Source: an uncultured Dialister sp. (lineage in GTDB: Bacteria; Bacillota; Negativicutes; Veillonellales; Dialisteraceae). From it: a stretch of DNA of 16,149 nt. Each line of letters starts with the position of its first letter. Positions within the stretch are counted from its first letter, which is position 1. This document shows, in pieces, positions 6,242 through 13,484 of the stretch. Below the pieces are notes generated by a model. It ran no database searches, had not been told where the DNA came from, and worked only from the letters and a program-made list of their open reading frames with translations. The DNA lies in the NCBI RefSeq assembly GCF_900538805.1, contig NZ_UPZP01000046.1, positions 1 through 16,149 on the forward strand, read 5' to 3'. The translations under genes and the position numbers were made by a program.

Positions 6242-7615
6242 TTATTTACTTTCAAAGAATGCCTTGTAGGCCAGGTAGGTTTCGTAGGCATCGGCCTTGG
6301 AGAGGAGGTCGTAGGGGGAGTGCATGGAGAGCATGGCTGTGCCGCAGTCCACTACTTCGGCGCCCCAGTCGGCCATCATGAAGGCGATAGTGCCGCCGCC
6401 GCCCTGGTCTACCTTGCCCAGTTCGCCGATCTGCCAGCATACGCCGGCTTCGTTGAAGATGGTGCGGATTTCCTGCAGGAATTCAGCATTCGCATCATTG
6501 CTGCCTGCTTTGCCTCTGGCGCCGCCGTACTTGGTGAGGTTGATGCCGTAGCCCATGAAGGAGGCGTTATCCTTTTCCGATACTTCCGGGAACATGGGGT
6601 CAAGGCAGGAGTTTACGTCGGCGGAAAGCATTTCACTGTTTTCCATGGTTTCATAGAAATCAAGGATAGAGTCCTGTCCCTGGAGGGAAAGGAGCTTCAT
6701 CACGAATTTCACGAAGTAAGAGGATTCCATGCCTGTGTTGCCGTAGGAACCGATTTCTTCCTTATCCGTCAGAAGGGCGGCCTGGGTCTTCACGCCGGGG
6801 TTGGCATGGAGGATGGCTTCCAGGTTGGCATAGGAGCATACCCGGTCATCCTGGCCGTAGGAAGCGATGAGGGAGCGGTCGAAGCCCACGTCCCGGCTCT
6901 TTGTGGCGGGCACCAGTTCCAGTTCGGCGGTGGCGTAGTCTTCTTCTTCAATGCCGTAGTTGTCTTTCAGCCATTTCATGAAGACTTCCTTGGGCTTTGC
7001 TTTTCCTTCGGCGTTGGTCCAGGCAATGGCCTGCAGCTGTTCACCGGTAATGCCTTCGGCCAGGGGCTTCTTCATCTGGTCCTGGGCCATGTGGATGAGG
7101 AGGTCCGATACGTAGAAAATGGGATCTCCTTCTTTCATGCCCACATTGATTTCCACTTTCTTTCCGTCCCTTGTGTAAATGACGCCGATGAGGGCCAGAG
7201 GAATGGTGGGCCACTGGTATTTCTTAATGCCGCCGTAGTAGTGGGTGCGGAAATAGACCACCCCTTCCTGTTCGTGTACCGGATTGGCTTTCAGGTCCAG
7301 ACGGGGGGAATCGATGTGGGAGCCCACGATTTTAATGCCCTCATGCACCGGTTCCTGGCCAATCACTGCCAGAATGACGGACTTGCCCTTCTGGTTCCAG
7401 TAGACCTTGTCGCCGGGTTTCAAAGATTTCATATCATATACCGGCTTGAACCCCTTTTCCTCTGCCTGGCGGATGATTTCAGCCGCCGCCAGCCGTTCCG
7501 TGCGGGCGGTGTCAAGGAAAGCCTTGTATTTTTCACCGTAATCCATGACAGCTTCACGCTCTTTTTTGTTCATGCGCTGCCATACGGATTTTGTTCTGCT
7601 GTATGTTTCTTTCAT
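6242..7615 (-). CDS. M18 family aminopeptidase
   Basis: A 457-residue cytoplasmic zinc exopeptidase that removes N-terminal, often acidic, residues from peptides. The dinuclear metal-site residues of the M18 family are visible: H100 and D102 in GSHIDSPRLDL, D257 in QDDR, the E286-E287 pair in DKEEIGSYG, D333 in LSADVNSCLDP and H432 in MHSPYD. The length is typical. The start used is the ATG complementary to 7613-7615, preceded by a strong AGGAGGT (complement of about 7621-7627); an in-frame ATG ten codons upstream has no such site. It is transcribed alone, with a terminator at its end. A possible Fur-like operator lies in its promoter. Confidence 0.93.
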   Translation of the reverse strand: MKETYSRTKSVWQRMNKKEREAVMDYGEKYKAFLDTARTERLAAAEIIRQAEEKGFKPVYDMKSLKPGDKVYWNQKGKSVILAVIGQEPVHEGIKIVGSHIDSPRLDLKANPVHEQEGVVYFRTHYYGGIKKYQWPTIPLALIGVIYTRDGKKVEINVGMKEGDPIFYVSDLLIHMAQDQMKKPLAEGITGEQLQAIAWTNAEGKAKPKEVFMKWLKDNYGIEEEDYATAELELVPATKSRDVGFDRSLIASYGQDDRVCSYANLEAILHANPGVKTQAALLTDKEEIGSYGNTGMESSYFVKFVMKLLSLQGQDSILDFYETMENSEMLSADVNSCLDPMFPEVSEKDNASFMGYGINLTKYGGARGKAGSNDANAEFLQEIRTIFNEAGVCWQIGELGKVDQGGGGTIAFMMADWGAEVVDCGTAMLSMHSPYDLLSKADAYETYLAYKAFFESK

Positions 7616-7630
7616 TATGAACCTCCTATA

Positions 7631-7643
7631 GAGAATGATTATC
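7631..7643 (-). promoter_or_regulatory. Possible Fur-like operator before the aminopeptidase
   Basis: On the minus strand the sequence is GATAATCATTCTC, 12 of 13 matches to the Fur half-site palindrome GATAAT-C-ATTATC. It lies just downstream of a TATAAT -10 hexamer (complement of 7653-7658) and upstream of the ribosome binding site, a position suited to repression. The -35 element is poor and the local sequence is AT-rich, so chance is possible. Confidence 0.35.
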
Positions 7644-7667
7644 ACATTTATTATTATACTACAAATT

Positions 7668-7729
7668 AGAAGATAGAAGATAGACGATAGAGTTTAGAAA
7701 ATAGAAGATAGAAGATAGAAGATAGAAGC
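7668..7729 (+). repeat. 7-base tandem repeat (AGAAGAT)
   Basis: About eight and a half consecutive 7-base units of AGAAGAT, with two degenerate units in the middle (AGAGTTT, AGAAAAT), directly upstream of the aminopeptidase promoter. Confidence 0.9.
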
Positions 7730-7755
7730 TGTCGGCTCCCGGCTTTTGGCTGTCC

Positions 7756-7785
7756 CACTGTCTCACTGTCACACTGTCACACTGG
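7756..7785 (+). repeat. 8-base tandem repeat (CACTGTCA)
   Basis: CACTGTCT, CACTGTCA, CACTGTCA and a partial unit in direct tandem. The reverse complement motif occurs twice at 5992-6007 and once at 6101-6108. Confidence 0.8.
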
Positions 7786-7789
7786 CGGC

Positions 7790-8240
7790 GCCTTCCCGCT
7801 GACCAGTATTTACTGACAGACGGGTCATTATCGGCATGTACCAAGATCCTTCGCTGGCGCTCAGGATGACGGTGGGAGCGGGAAGGGACAGCGCCTGCTG
7901 GCAGCGGATAGCGGTAAGCGGACAGCCGATAGCTGTCTCGGCTTCCGGCTGTCAGCTCCCGGCTCCCGGTGGTCGTCTTACCGCCGACTGGTATTTACAG
8001 GCAGATGGGTTACTATCGGCATGTACGGAGATCCTTCGCTGCGCTCAGGATGACTGTGGGAGGCGGGAAGGCAATCCCGTAACGCCTGCTGCGGAGCGGC
8101 ATATATACTCATTGCCAAAGACAATCCACAACCCTCGCAGCCGCAGGCTGCGTCAAACTTTAGAACCCTAAGAACCCTTGGCCCGAAGGGCCGTTCACCT
8201 TCCCCCTTGAACCCTCTGAACCCGGGGCCGCCTCGCGGTC
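7790..8240 (+). repeat. Composite interspersed repeat, diverged block 3
   Basis: Two diverged copies of the CTTCGCTNCGCTCAGGATGAC module (about 7851-7870 and 8034-8053), each preceded by a conserved TATTTAC...ATCGGCATGTAC stretch. They are followed by the hairpin remnants TGCTGC-GGA-GCGGCA (about 8086-8100) and ATTGCCAAAGACAAT (8111-8125), a CGCAGCCGCAGGCTGCG palindrome (about 8135-8151), TTGGCCC-GAA-GGGCC, two GAACC units and a GGGGCCGC hairpin remnant. It fills the divergent region between the aminopeptidase and the TRAP operon. No gene is visible. Confidence 0.75.
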
Positions 8241-8306
8241 CCAATCTCTCTGCCCACTGGCACCGGGCTTCCTTTCGTGATATACTTTCATTAATTACTT
8301 TCGGAA

Positions 8307-8344
8307 CAGGGATGCTGCCCGCAGATATTCGGCAGAAGTCCCTG
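8307..8344 (+). promoter_or_regulatory. Stem-loop in the TRAP operon leader
   Basis: Outer stem CAGGGA (8307-8312) / TCCCTG (8339-8344), a small internal loop and inner stem CTGCC (8315-8319) / GGCAG (8331-8335) enclose an 11-base loop. It lies 18 bases before the ribosome binding site of the permease gene. A weak -10-like TATACT is at 8281-8286. It is not a terminator, since no T-tract follows. Confidence 0.45.
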
Positions 8345-8378
8345 ACGGAGGATAGAAGTTTGGGAGGAGTTTTGACAA

Positions 8379-10376
8379 ATGAATCATGAGAAAGCAGATG
8401 TCCGCCTGGAAGATGTGGAGGGGACAAAAGCGGATCTGGACAGGAAAGCCCAAAAGATGCTGGAGGACAAGGATGCCGATTCCCGCATGAGGATTTATGA
8501 AGGTCCTTTGGGGAAGGCCATCGTGGTCCTTTTATGCCTGTGGACGGCGTTCCAGCTGTATTTCACCACCGTAGGGGCTATCAGCGCCATCAACCTTAGG
8601 GCCATTCACTGTATTTTCCTTCTGCTGTTTACGTTTCTTTTATTTCCTACCTATAAGAAGGAGAAGCGGAGAAGGAAGCTGCCGCCGCTGTGGGACTGGT
8701 TCTTTATCCTGGGGTCCGTGGGTTCTTTCCTTTACCTGATTTTCAACTATACCCGCATTGCCCAGACCGGCGGCCGGATTAACAATCTGGAAATCGGAAT
8801 CGCCTTTGTGGCTATTATCTGTGTCTTTGAAGCGGCAAGGCGTGCTTCGGGAAATCTGGCCATTCTGGCGGCCCTTTTTCTGGCGTACAACTGGTTCGGC
8901 GCCTACCTGCCGGGGTATCTGGGACATAACGGTTTTACCCTGAAGCGTGTGCTTATTACCCAGTTCTGGGGCACCCAGGGCCTTCTGGGCACGGGTATCG
9001 GCGTATCGGCTACCTATATTTTCCTGTTTGTAGTCTTCGGCGCCTTTTTGAAATACAGCGGATTTTCCCATTTCATCAATGATTTTTCCCTCACCCTGGT
9101 GGGCCGTACATCCGGCGGCCCTGCCAAGGTGGCGGTGATTGCATCGGGGCTTATGGGTATGATTAACGGCTCCGCCATTGCCAACGTGGCCACCACCGGC
9201 ACCATTACCATTCCCCTCATGAAGCGTACCGGCTACAAGAAGGAATTTGCCGGCGCCGTGGAAGCGGTGGCTTCCACCGGCGGCCAGTTCACGCCGCCCA
9301 TTATGGGGGCTGTGGGCTTCGTGATGGCGGAATTCCTGAATCTGTCTTATACCTATGTGGCACTGGCTTCTGTGACGCCGGCGCTCCTGTACTATATCGG
9401 CCTGCTTTTTGCCGTTCATTTTGAAGCAAAAAGGCTGGGTCTTTCGGGCATTGCCAAGGAAAATATTCCGGATGCCATGAAGGTCATTAAAGAGCAGGGC
9501 CACCTGGTACTGCCGCTTATCAGCCTCATCGGACTCATGTTTGCAGGTTTTACGCCGCTTTATGCAGCGGTGATTTCCATTTTCGTTACCATCGGAGCCA
9601 GCTGGCTTCGGAAGGATACCCGCATGACGCCGGATAAAATCCTGGCAGCCGTGGTGGAAGGCTCCAAGAGTGCCATTTCCGTAGGGGTGTGCTGCGTCAT
9701 CATCGGCGTTATCATCGGTACCGTCACCTTGACATCCCTGGGGCTCAACATGGGTTACCTCATCCTTTCCGTAGTGAACGGAGGAAGCATTTACCTGGCA
9801 GGCTTCCTGGTGATGATCATGTCTGCCATTCTGGGCATGGGCGTTCCCGGTGTGGCGGCATACGTTATCGTGCAGGCCGTGGCGGTGCCGGTGCTTATCA
9901 AAGCAGGGGCCCTTCCCCTCATTGCCCACCTGTTCTGTCTGATTTATGCGTGCCTCTCCAATATCACCCCGCCGGTGGCCATGTCTGCCTATGTGGCTTC
10001 GGGTATTGCGGATTCGGACCAGACCAAGACAGGCCTCTGGGCGGTGCGTCTGGGGCTTATCGGATTCATTATTCCCTTCTTTTTCTTAGGCAATCCGGTG
10101 CTCCTCATCGGCGTGTCCAAAACGGCCACCCTCTTTGATACGGGATGGGCTGTCTTTACTGCCATGGTGGGCACCTTCGCCCTGGTGGCAGGGCTGGAGG
10201 GATGGATTCTCCGCCGCTGCAGCATGGTGGAAAGAATCGTCCTCATCGCATCCTCACCATTCCTGCTTCTTCCCGGCGTCCTCACCGATGCGGCCGGTGC
10301 AGCAGGCATTGCGGCGGTATGCATTTACCAGTGGATGAAGAGGAATAAGGAAAAGAAAGAAATCGAAGCAGCATAG
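8379..10376 (+). CDS. TRAP transporter fused permease (4TM/12TM, TAXI type)
   Basis: A 665-residue membrane protein in which the small (DctQ-like) and large (DctM-like) TRAP permease subunits are fused, the arrangement usual for TAXI-type TRAP systems. The soluble N-terminus (1-45) is highly charged. Helices of the small domain cover about 46-170. The large domain carries the family stretch GGPAKVAVIASGLMGMINGS (246-265), ANVATTGTITIPLM (268-281) and ASTGGQFTPPIMGAVGFVMAEF (298-319); a second half-repeat is marked by GMGVPGVAAYV and NITPPVAMSAYVASGIA. GGGAGGAG at about 8362-8369 supports the ATG. It is co-oriented with the receptor gene 81 bases downstream. Uptake is driven by an ion gradient; the substrate is probably an organic acid or amino acid, but the sequence does not name it. 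Confidence 0.92.
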   Translation: MNHEKADVRLEDVEGTKADLDRKAQKMLEDKDADSRMRIYEGPLGKAIVVLLCLWTAFQLYFTTVGAISAINLRAIHCIFLLLFTFLLFPTYKKEKRRRKLPPLWDWFFILGSVGSFLYLIFNYTRIAQTGGRINNLEIGIAFVAIICVFEAARRASGNLAILAALFLAYNWFGAYLPGYLGHNGFTLKRVLITQFWGTQGLLGTGIGVSATYIFLFVVFGAFLKYSGFSHFINDFSLTLVGRTSGGPAKVAVIASGLMGMINGSAIANVATTGTITIPLMKRTGYKKEFAGAVEAVASTGGQFTPPIMGAVGFVMAEFLNLSYTYVALASVTPALLYYIGLLFAVHFEAKRLGLSGIAKENIPDAMKVIKEQGHLVLPLISLIGLMFAGFTPLYAAVISIFVTIGASWLRKDTRMTPDKILAAVVEGSKSAISVGVCCVIIGVIIGTVTLTSLGLNMGYLILSVVNGGSIYLAGFLVMIMSAILGMGVPGVAAYVIVQAVAVPVLIKAGALPLIAHLFCLIYACLSNITPPVAMSAYVASGIADSDQTKTGLWAVRLGLIGFIIPFFFLGNPVLLIGVSKTATLFDTGWAVFTAMVGTFALVAGLEGWILRRCSMVERIVLIASSPFLLLPGVLTDAAGAAGIAAVCIYQWMKRNKEKKEIEAA

Positions 10377-10391
10377 AAATCACAGCCCCCT

Positions 10392-10408
10392 CTATCCTCC
10401 ATGGATAG
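10392..10408 (+). promoter_or_regulatory. Short intercistronic hairpin
   Basis: CTATCC-TCCAT-GGATAG between permease and receptor genes. It has no T-tract. Such hairpins can protect the RNA of one cistron and raise receptor levels, which is inference here. Confidence 0.35.
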
Positions 10409-10457
10409 GCCCGGGTTGTATTTATAAAAGTAGAATTGCAGTAAGGGAGGAAACGTT

Positions 10458-11459
10458 ATGAAAAACTGGAAGAAAGTACTGGCAGTATCCATGGCAGCCA
10501 TGGTGATGGCAGGAGCCTTTGCGGGCTGCGGTGATGACAAGAAGGCAGGCGGCGCCAAACCGGCAGCAGGGCAGACGCTGAAAATTAATTTCCCCACCGC
10601 CGGAGCCTCCGGTGCCCTCTATGCCGTAGGGGCCGCCATTACCAACATGTGGAGCAATAATGTACCCGGCGTTCAGGCAGCCAGCCAGGCTTCCGCCGGC
10701 GGCATTGAAAACCTGAATATGGTTTCCGACGGGGAAGCCCAGGTATCCATCGCCATTGCCAGCAACGTATACCAGTGTTACAAAGGACTGGACACATTCA
10801 AGGACCATGCCTATCCGGACCTGAAGGTCATCGGCGGTCTGTACCTCAACCCGAACCAGGTGGTGGCCAGTGCCAATTCCGGTATTGAAAATATCCAGGA
10901 CATCAAGGGCAAGCACTTTGCGGTCGCTTCCGCCGGTTCTTCCGTGTATAACGAAGCGGAAGCCCATCTTACCACGGCAGGCATGAAATTCCCCGATGAC
11001 ATTAAAGCCGAATACATTACCTTCGGCGATGCGGCTGATATGATTCAGAACGGCTCCATCGACGGTGCCTGGATCATGTCCGGTGCTCCCGCTTCCGCTG
11101 TCACCCAGGCCCTCACCAGCGGTGCCCATCTGGTGCCCATTGACGATAATCTGATGAAGGAACTGAAGGCCAAGTATCCCTGGTACACCAGCTACACCAT
11201 CAAGGCAGGCACCTATCCCAACCAGGACAAGGACGTACAGACCTCTGCCATCAAGATGGTCATGTTCTGCCGCGGCGACCTGCCGGAAGACGTGGTATAC
11301 CAGCTCACCAAGACCCTTTGGGAACATATGGATGAAATGGGCCAGTCCCAGAAGAACCTCAAAGGACTGACACCGGAAAATGCGGTAAAAGACATTGCCG
11401 GCGTACCCCTCCATCCGGGCGCTGAAAAGTACTACAAAGAAATCGGCGTGCTGAAATAG
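10458..11459 (+). CDS. TAXI-family TRAP substrate-binding lipoprotein
   Basis: A 333-residue receptor for the fused permease upstream. The N-terminus has a basic start (MKNWKK), a hydrophobic stretch and a lipobox-like FAGC with lipidation at C24, so it is predicted to be membrane-anchored rather than free in the periplasm. The mature part begins with an alanine/glycine-rich linker, then the TAXI pattern: TAGASGALYAVGAAITNMW (about 47-65), ASAGGIENLNMV (about 77-88), SGIENIQDIKGKHFAVASAGSS (about 141-162) and a C-terminal region with LTPENAVKDIAGVPLHPGAEKYYKEIG. Ribosome binding site AAGGGAGG is at 10443-10450. Its ligand is unknown; some family members bind glutamate or 2-oxoglutarate-like acids. 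Confidence 0.92.
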   Translation: MKNWKKVLAVSMAAMVMAGAFAGCGDDKKAGGAKPAAGQTLKINFPTAGASGALYAVGAAITNMWSNNVPGVQAASQASAGGIENLNMVSDGEAQVSIAIASNVYQCYKGLDTFKDHAYPDLKVIGGLYLNPNQVVASANSGIENIQDIKGKHFAVASAGSSVYNEAEAHLTTAGMKFPDDIKAEYITFGDAADMIQNGSIDGAWIMSGAPASAVTQALTSGAHLVPIDDNLMKELKAKYPWYTSYTIKAGTYPNQDKDVQTSAIKMVMFCRGDLPEDVVYQLTKTLWEHMDEMGQSQKNLKGLTPENAVKDIAGVPLHPGAEKYYKEIGVLK

Positions 11460-11469
11460 TTGGCAGCCC

Positions 11470-11500
11470 AAAAACGCTTCCCCTTCGGGAGGCGTTTTTT
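11470..11500 (+). terminator. Rho-independent terminator of the TRAP operon
   Basis: AAAAACGCTTCCC (11470-11482) pairs with GGGAGGCGTTTTT (11487-11499), one G-T wobble, CTTC loop and T-tract, ten bases after the receptor stop. Confidence 0.92.
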
Positions 11501-11514
11501 GATTGTGACGGGAA

Positions 11515-11856
11515 GTTTCCTACTGCGGGGATTCGCTGCAGCGTCGTACCGTTCAGGAAACCATTCGCAAGCAGTTTCCTGTCGGTATAAAATGCAGTGG
11601 TGCCAAGACTGACAGGAAACTTTTAGCAAATAGTTTCCTGTCAGTATGACACGCATTGGCGCCACGTCAGATAGGAAACTTTTCGCAAACAGTTTCCTAC
11701 CGCTGTGAAGCGCAGCGGTGTCACGCCGGACAGGAAACCTTTAGCAAATAGTTTTCTGTCAGTATGACACGCATTGGTGCCACGTCGGATAGGAAACTTT
11801 TCGCGAACCGTTTCCTGCCGCTGTGAAACGCAGCGGCGCCATGTCGAATAGGAAAC
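11515..11856. repeat. 59-base tandem array of inverted repeats with a 118-base higher-order period
   Basis: Six AGGAAAC boxes occur at 11555, 11614, 11673, 11732, 11791 and 11850, exactly 59 bases apart. The first five are followed after 12 bases by GTTTCCT (one is GTTTTCT), forming 26-base hairpins; a leading GTTTCCT is at 11515. The 12-base loops follow YTTTNGCRAAYA. The 33-base segments between hairpins are also conserved. In the last four units they alternate between type A (GTCAGTATGACACGCATTGG...) and type B (RCCGCTGTGAARCGCAGCGG..., itself a hairpin CCGCTG/CAGCGG), giving a true period of 118 bases. No open frame or known promoter lies inside. It is not a CRISPR because the intervening segments are related to each other. 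Function unknown. Confidence 0.93.
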
Positions 11857-11894
11857 TTATCATTGAAATAGTGCGCGGCTCACCCATCCCCCCC

Positions 11895-11925
11895 TTGACT
11901 AAAGTCCACTTTAACTTTCTATAAT
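11895..11925 (+). promoter_or_regulatory. Promoter with internal palindromic operator before the cupin gene
   Basis: TTGACT (11895-11900) and TATAAT (11920-11925) are 19 bases apart. A perfect 14-base palindrome TAAAGT-CC-ACTTTA (11900-11913) overlaps the -35 box and fills the spacer, as a repressor or activator operator would. A second weaker -10, TACAAT, is at 11966-11971. Confidence 0.55.
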
Positions 11926-11992
11926 GAGTAAGATGAAACCTTTTCCTATTCCTTCCGGGCTATGATACAATAAGCAGAGAACAGGAGGACAT

Positions 11993-12436
11993 ATGATACA
12001 TCGCTTTCATCAGGACAAAAACAGGTGGGACGGCGTGGAGCCCCATATTTACAAAGAAAATCCCGGCGTATTCCGGGACGTGACCAAGCAGGTTCTTTTT
12101 GATAACGAAAATGACCTTCCGGTGCAGTTCCGCTATTTCCAGGTAGAAAAGGGAGGCTTTTCTTCCTTTGAACATCATGAGCATATGCATGCGGTCATGA
12201 TTTTCAAGGGGAAGGGTCATGCCCTTTTGGGAAATCAGGTGGTGGAGGTCCATGAAGGGGATTTCATCACCATTGCTCCCTGGGAGTGGCACCAGTTCAA
12301 GGCGGACATGGGAGACATTCTGGGTTTCCTCTGCCTTGTGAACCATGACAGGGATATCCCCGTGTATCCCACGGAAGAAGATATTCAGGAAATCAGGAAG
12401 AATTCGGAGGCGGCACGCTTTCTGGACGAGAAATGA
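11993..12436 (+). CDS. Cupin domain protein (147 aa)
   Basis: A small single-domain cupin. The metal-binding first motif is seen as EHHEHMHAVMIFKGKG, with H62, H64 and H66 and the glycine turn at 73-75. The second motif is GDFITIAPWEWHQF, with H100. This fits a Cupin_2 beta-barrel with a bound divalent metal. The N-terminal 45 residues and charged C-terminal tail have no clear motif. AGGAGG at 11983-11988 supports the ATG. Such proteins act as small-molecule sensors, isomerases or oxygenases; nothing here fixes the substrate. It has its own promoter and a terminator-like hairpin after it. Confidence 0.85.
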   Translation: MIHRFHQDKNRWDGVEPHIYKENPGVFRDVTKQVLFDNENDLPVQFRYFQVEKGGFSSFEHHEHMHAVMIFKGKGHALLGNQVVEVHEGDFITIAPWEWHQFKADMGDILGFLCLVNHDRDIPVYPTEEDIQEIRKNSEAARFLDEK

Positions 12437-12443
12437 GAAGTAG

Positions 12444-12472
12444 AAAAGCCTGCCGCAGTGCAGGTTTTTCTT
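12444..12472 (+). terminator. Terminator-like hairpin after the cupin gene
   Basis: AAAAGCCTGC and GCAGGTTTTTC form a stem with an A-tract and T-tract, starting 8 bases after the cupin stop. The five-pair GC core is modest, so read-through into the DUF362 gene is likely. Confidence 0.6.
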
Positions 12473-12494
12473 TATGTATGTGGAGGAAAAAGAA

Positions 12495-13484
12495 ATGAAA
12501 AAGACAGCAGGCATTGACGGAGACCATTATATTCCCTATGAAGAAAGAAAGGGAAATGAGTCCATTGTGTATTTCACCCGTGACTTATCGGCGGAGGGGC
12601 TCATTCGCATGTATGAGAAAATCAATGAAAATCTTACCGGGAAAATTGCGGTGAAACTTCATACGGGAGAGCAGCACGGCCCCAATATCATTCCACGTCC
12701 CTGGGTGAAGGCGCTTATGGAAAAGGATATTCCCCAGGGCACCATCGTAGAAACCAATACCTACTACGACGGTGACCGCTATACCACCGAAAAGCACCGG
12801 AAAACTCTGGAAGTAAACGGCTGGACCTTTGCGCCGGTGGATATTATGGATGAGGAAGGCACCACCATGCTTCCTGTGAAGGGAGGCAGATGGTTCACCG
12901 AAATGTCCGTAGGCAGCCATGAGACCAATTACGATTCCATGCTGGTGCTTACCCATTTCAAGGGCCACGTGCAGGGCGGTTTTGGCGGTTCCAATAAGAA
13001 TATCGGTATCGGCTGCGCCGACGGCCGTATCGGCAAGGCCATGATTCACACCTATCCGGGCAAAGACCAGTGGTCCATTGCCAAGGAGGAATTCATGGAA
13101 AGAATCACCGAATCCTCCAAGGCCACGGTGGATTATTTCGGGAAGCATATCGCCTTCATCAACGTCATGCGGAATATGTCCGTGTCCTGCGACTGCGAGG
13201 GCGTGAATGCCATGCCTGTGGTGACGCCGAACGTGGGCATCCTGGCGTCCCTTGATATCCTCTCCATCGACCAGGCTTCCGTGGACATGGTGTACGCCAT
13301 GAAGGAAGAGGACCATCACGACCTGGTGGAACGGATGGAGTCCCGCCACGGCCTTCGCCAGCTGACTTACATGAAGGAAATGGGTATGGGCAATGACCGC
13401 TATGTGCTCATCGATGTGGACCACGGCGATAAGCGGATTGACGCGAAAGAAGCGGTGGCAGAGGTGAAGCCCTTTGGGAAATAA
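12495..13484 (+). CDS. DUF362 domain-containing protein
   Basis: A 329-residue protein with the DUF362 pattern: an N-terminal region with VKLHTGEQHGPNIIPRPWV, a central THFKGHVQGGFGGSNKNIGIGCADGRIGK (about 153-181) and the C-terminal motif SCDCEGVNAMPVVTPNVGIL (about 231-250). C232 and C234 of that motif are positioned to bind metal or a cofactor. There is no attached ferredoxin domain. I chose the ATG at 12495 because GGAGG (12482-12486) is correctly spaced; the ATG at 12474 has none and lies against the T-tract of the preceding hairpin. The function of the family is not established; links to iron-sulfur or redox chemistry are suggested by ferredoxin fusions in other members. It is translationally coupled to the HAD gene that overlaps its end. 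Confidence 0.85.
   Translation: MKKTAGIDGDHYIPYEERKGNESIVYFTRDLSAEGLIRMYEKINENLTGKIAVKLHTGEQHGPNIIPRPWVKALMEKDIPQGTIVETNTYYDGDRYTTEKHRKTLEVNGWTFAPVDIMDEEGTTMLPVKGGRWFTEMSVGSHETNYDSMLVLTHFKGHVQGGFGGSNKNIGIGCADGRIGKAMIHTYPGKDQWSIAKEEFMERITESSKATVDYFGKHIAFINVMRNMSVSCDCEGVNAMPVVTPNVGILASLDILSIDQASVDMVYAMKEEDHHDLVERMESRHGLRQLTYMKEMGMGNDRYVLIDVDHGDKRIDAKEAVAEVKPFGK

Noticed and set aside
7616..7645. ATG at 7645 (minus strand) as start of the aminopeptidase
   Set aside because: The extension would run through the ribosome binding site and the Fur-like box; the start at 7615 has a perfect AGGAGGT.
6170..7669. 499-residue plus-strand open frame
   Set aside because: It is exactly antisense to the M18 aminopeptidase, which has all metal ligands and a ribosome binding site. 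The antisense product has no recognisable domain.
11515..11856. CRISPR array
   Set aside because: The repeated boxes are only 7 bases with paired inverted copies, and the intervening segments are related to one another in an alternating pattern rather than being unique spacers. No cas gene is nearby.
11555..11856. Integron attC sites
   Set aside because: The boxes AGGAAAC/GTTTCCT do not fit the RYYYAAC/GTTRRRY core, and there are no gene cassettes or integrase.
12474..12494. ATG at 12474 as start of the DUF362 gene
   Set aside because: There is no ribosome binding site and it abuts the hairpin T-tract. The ATG at 12495 has GGAGG at good spacing.
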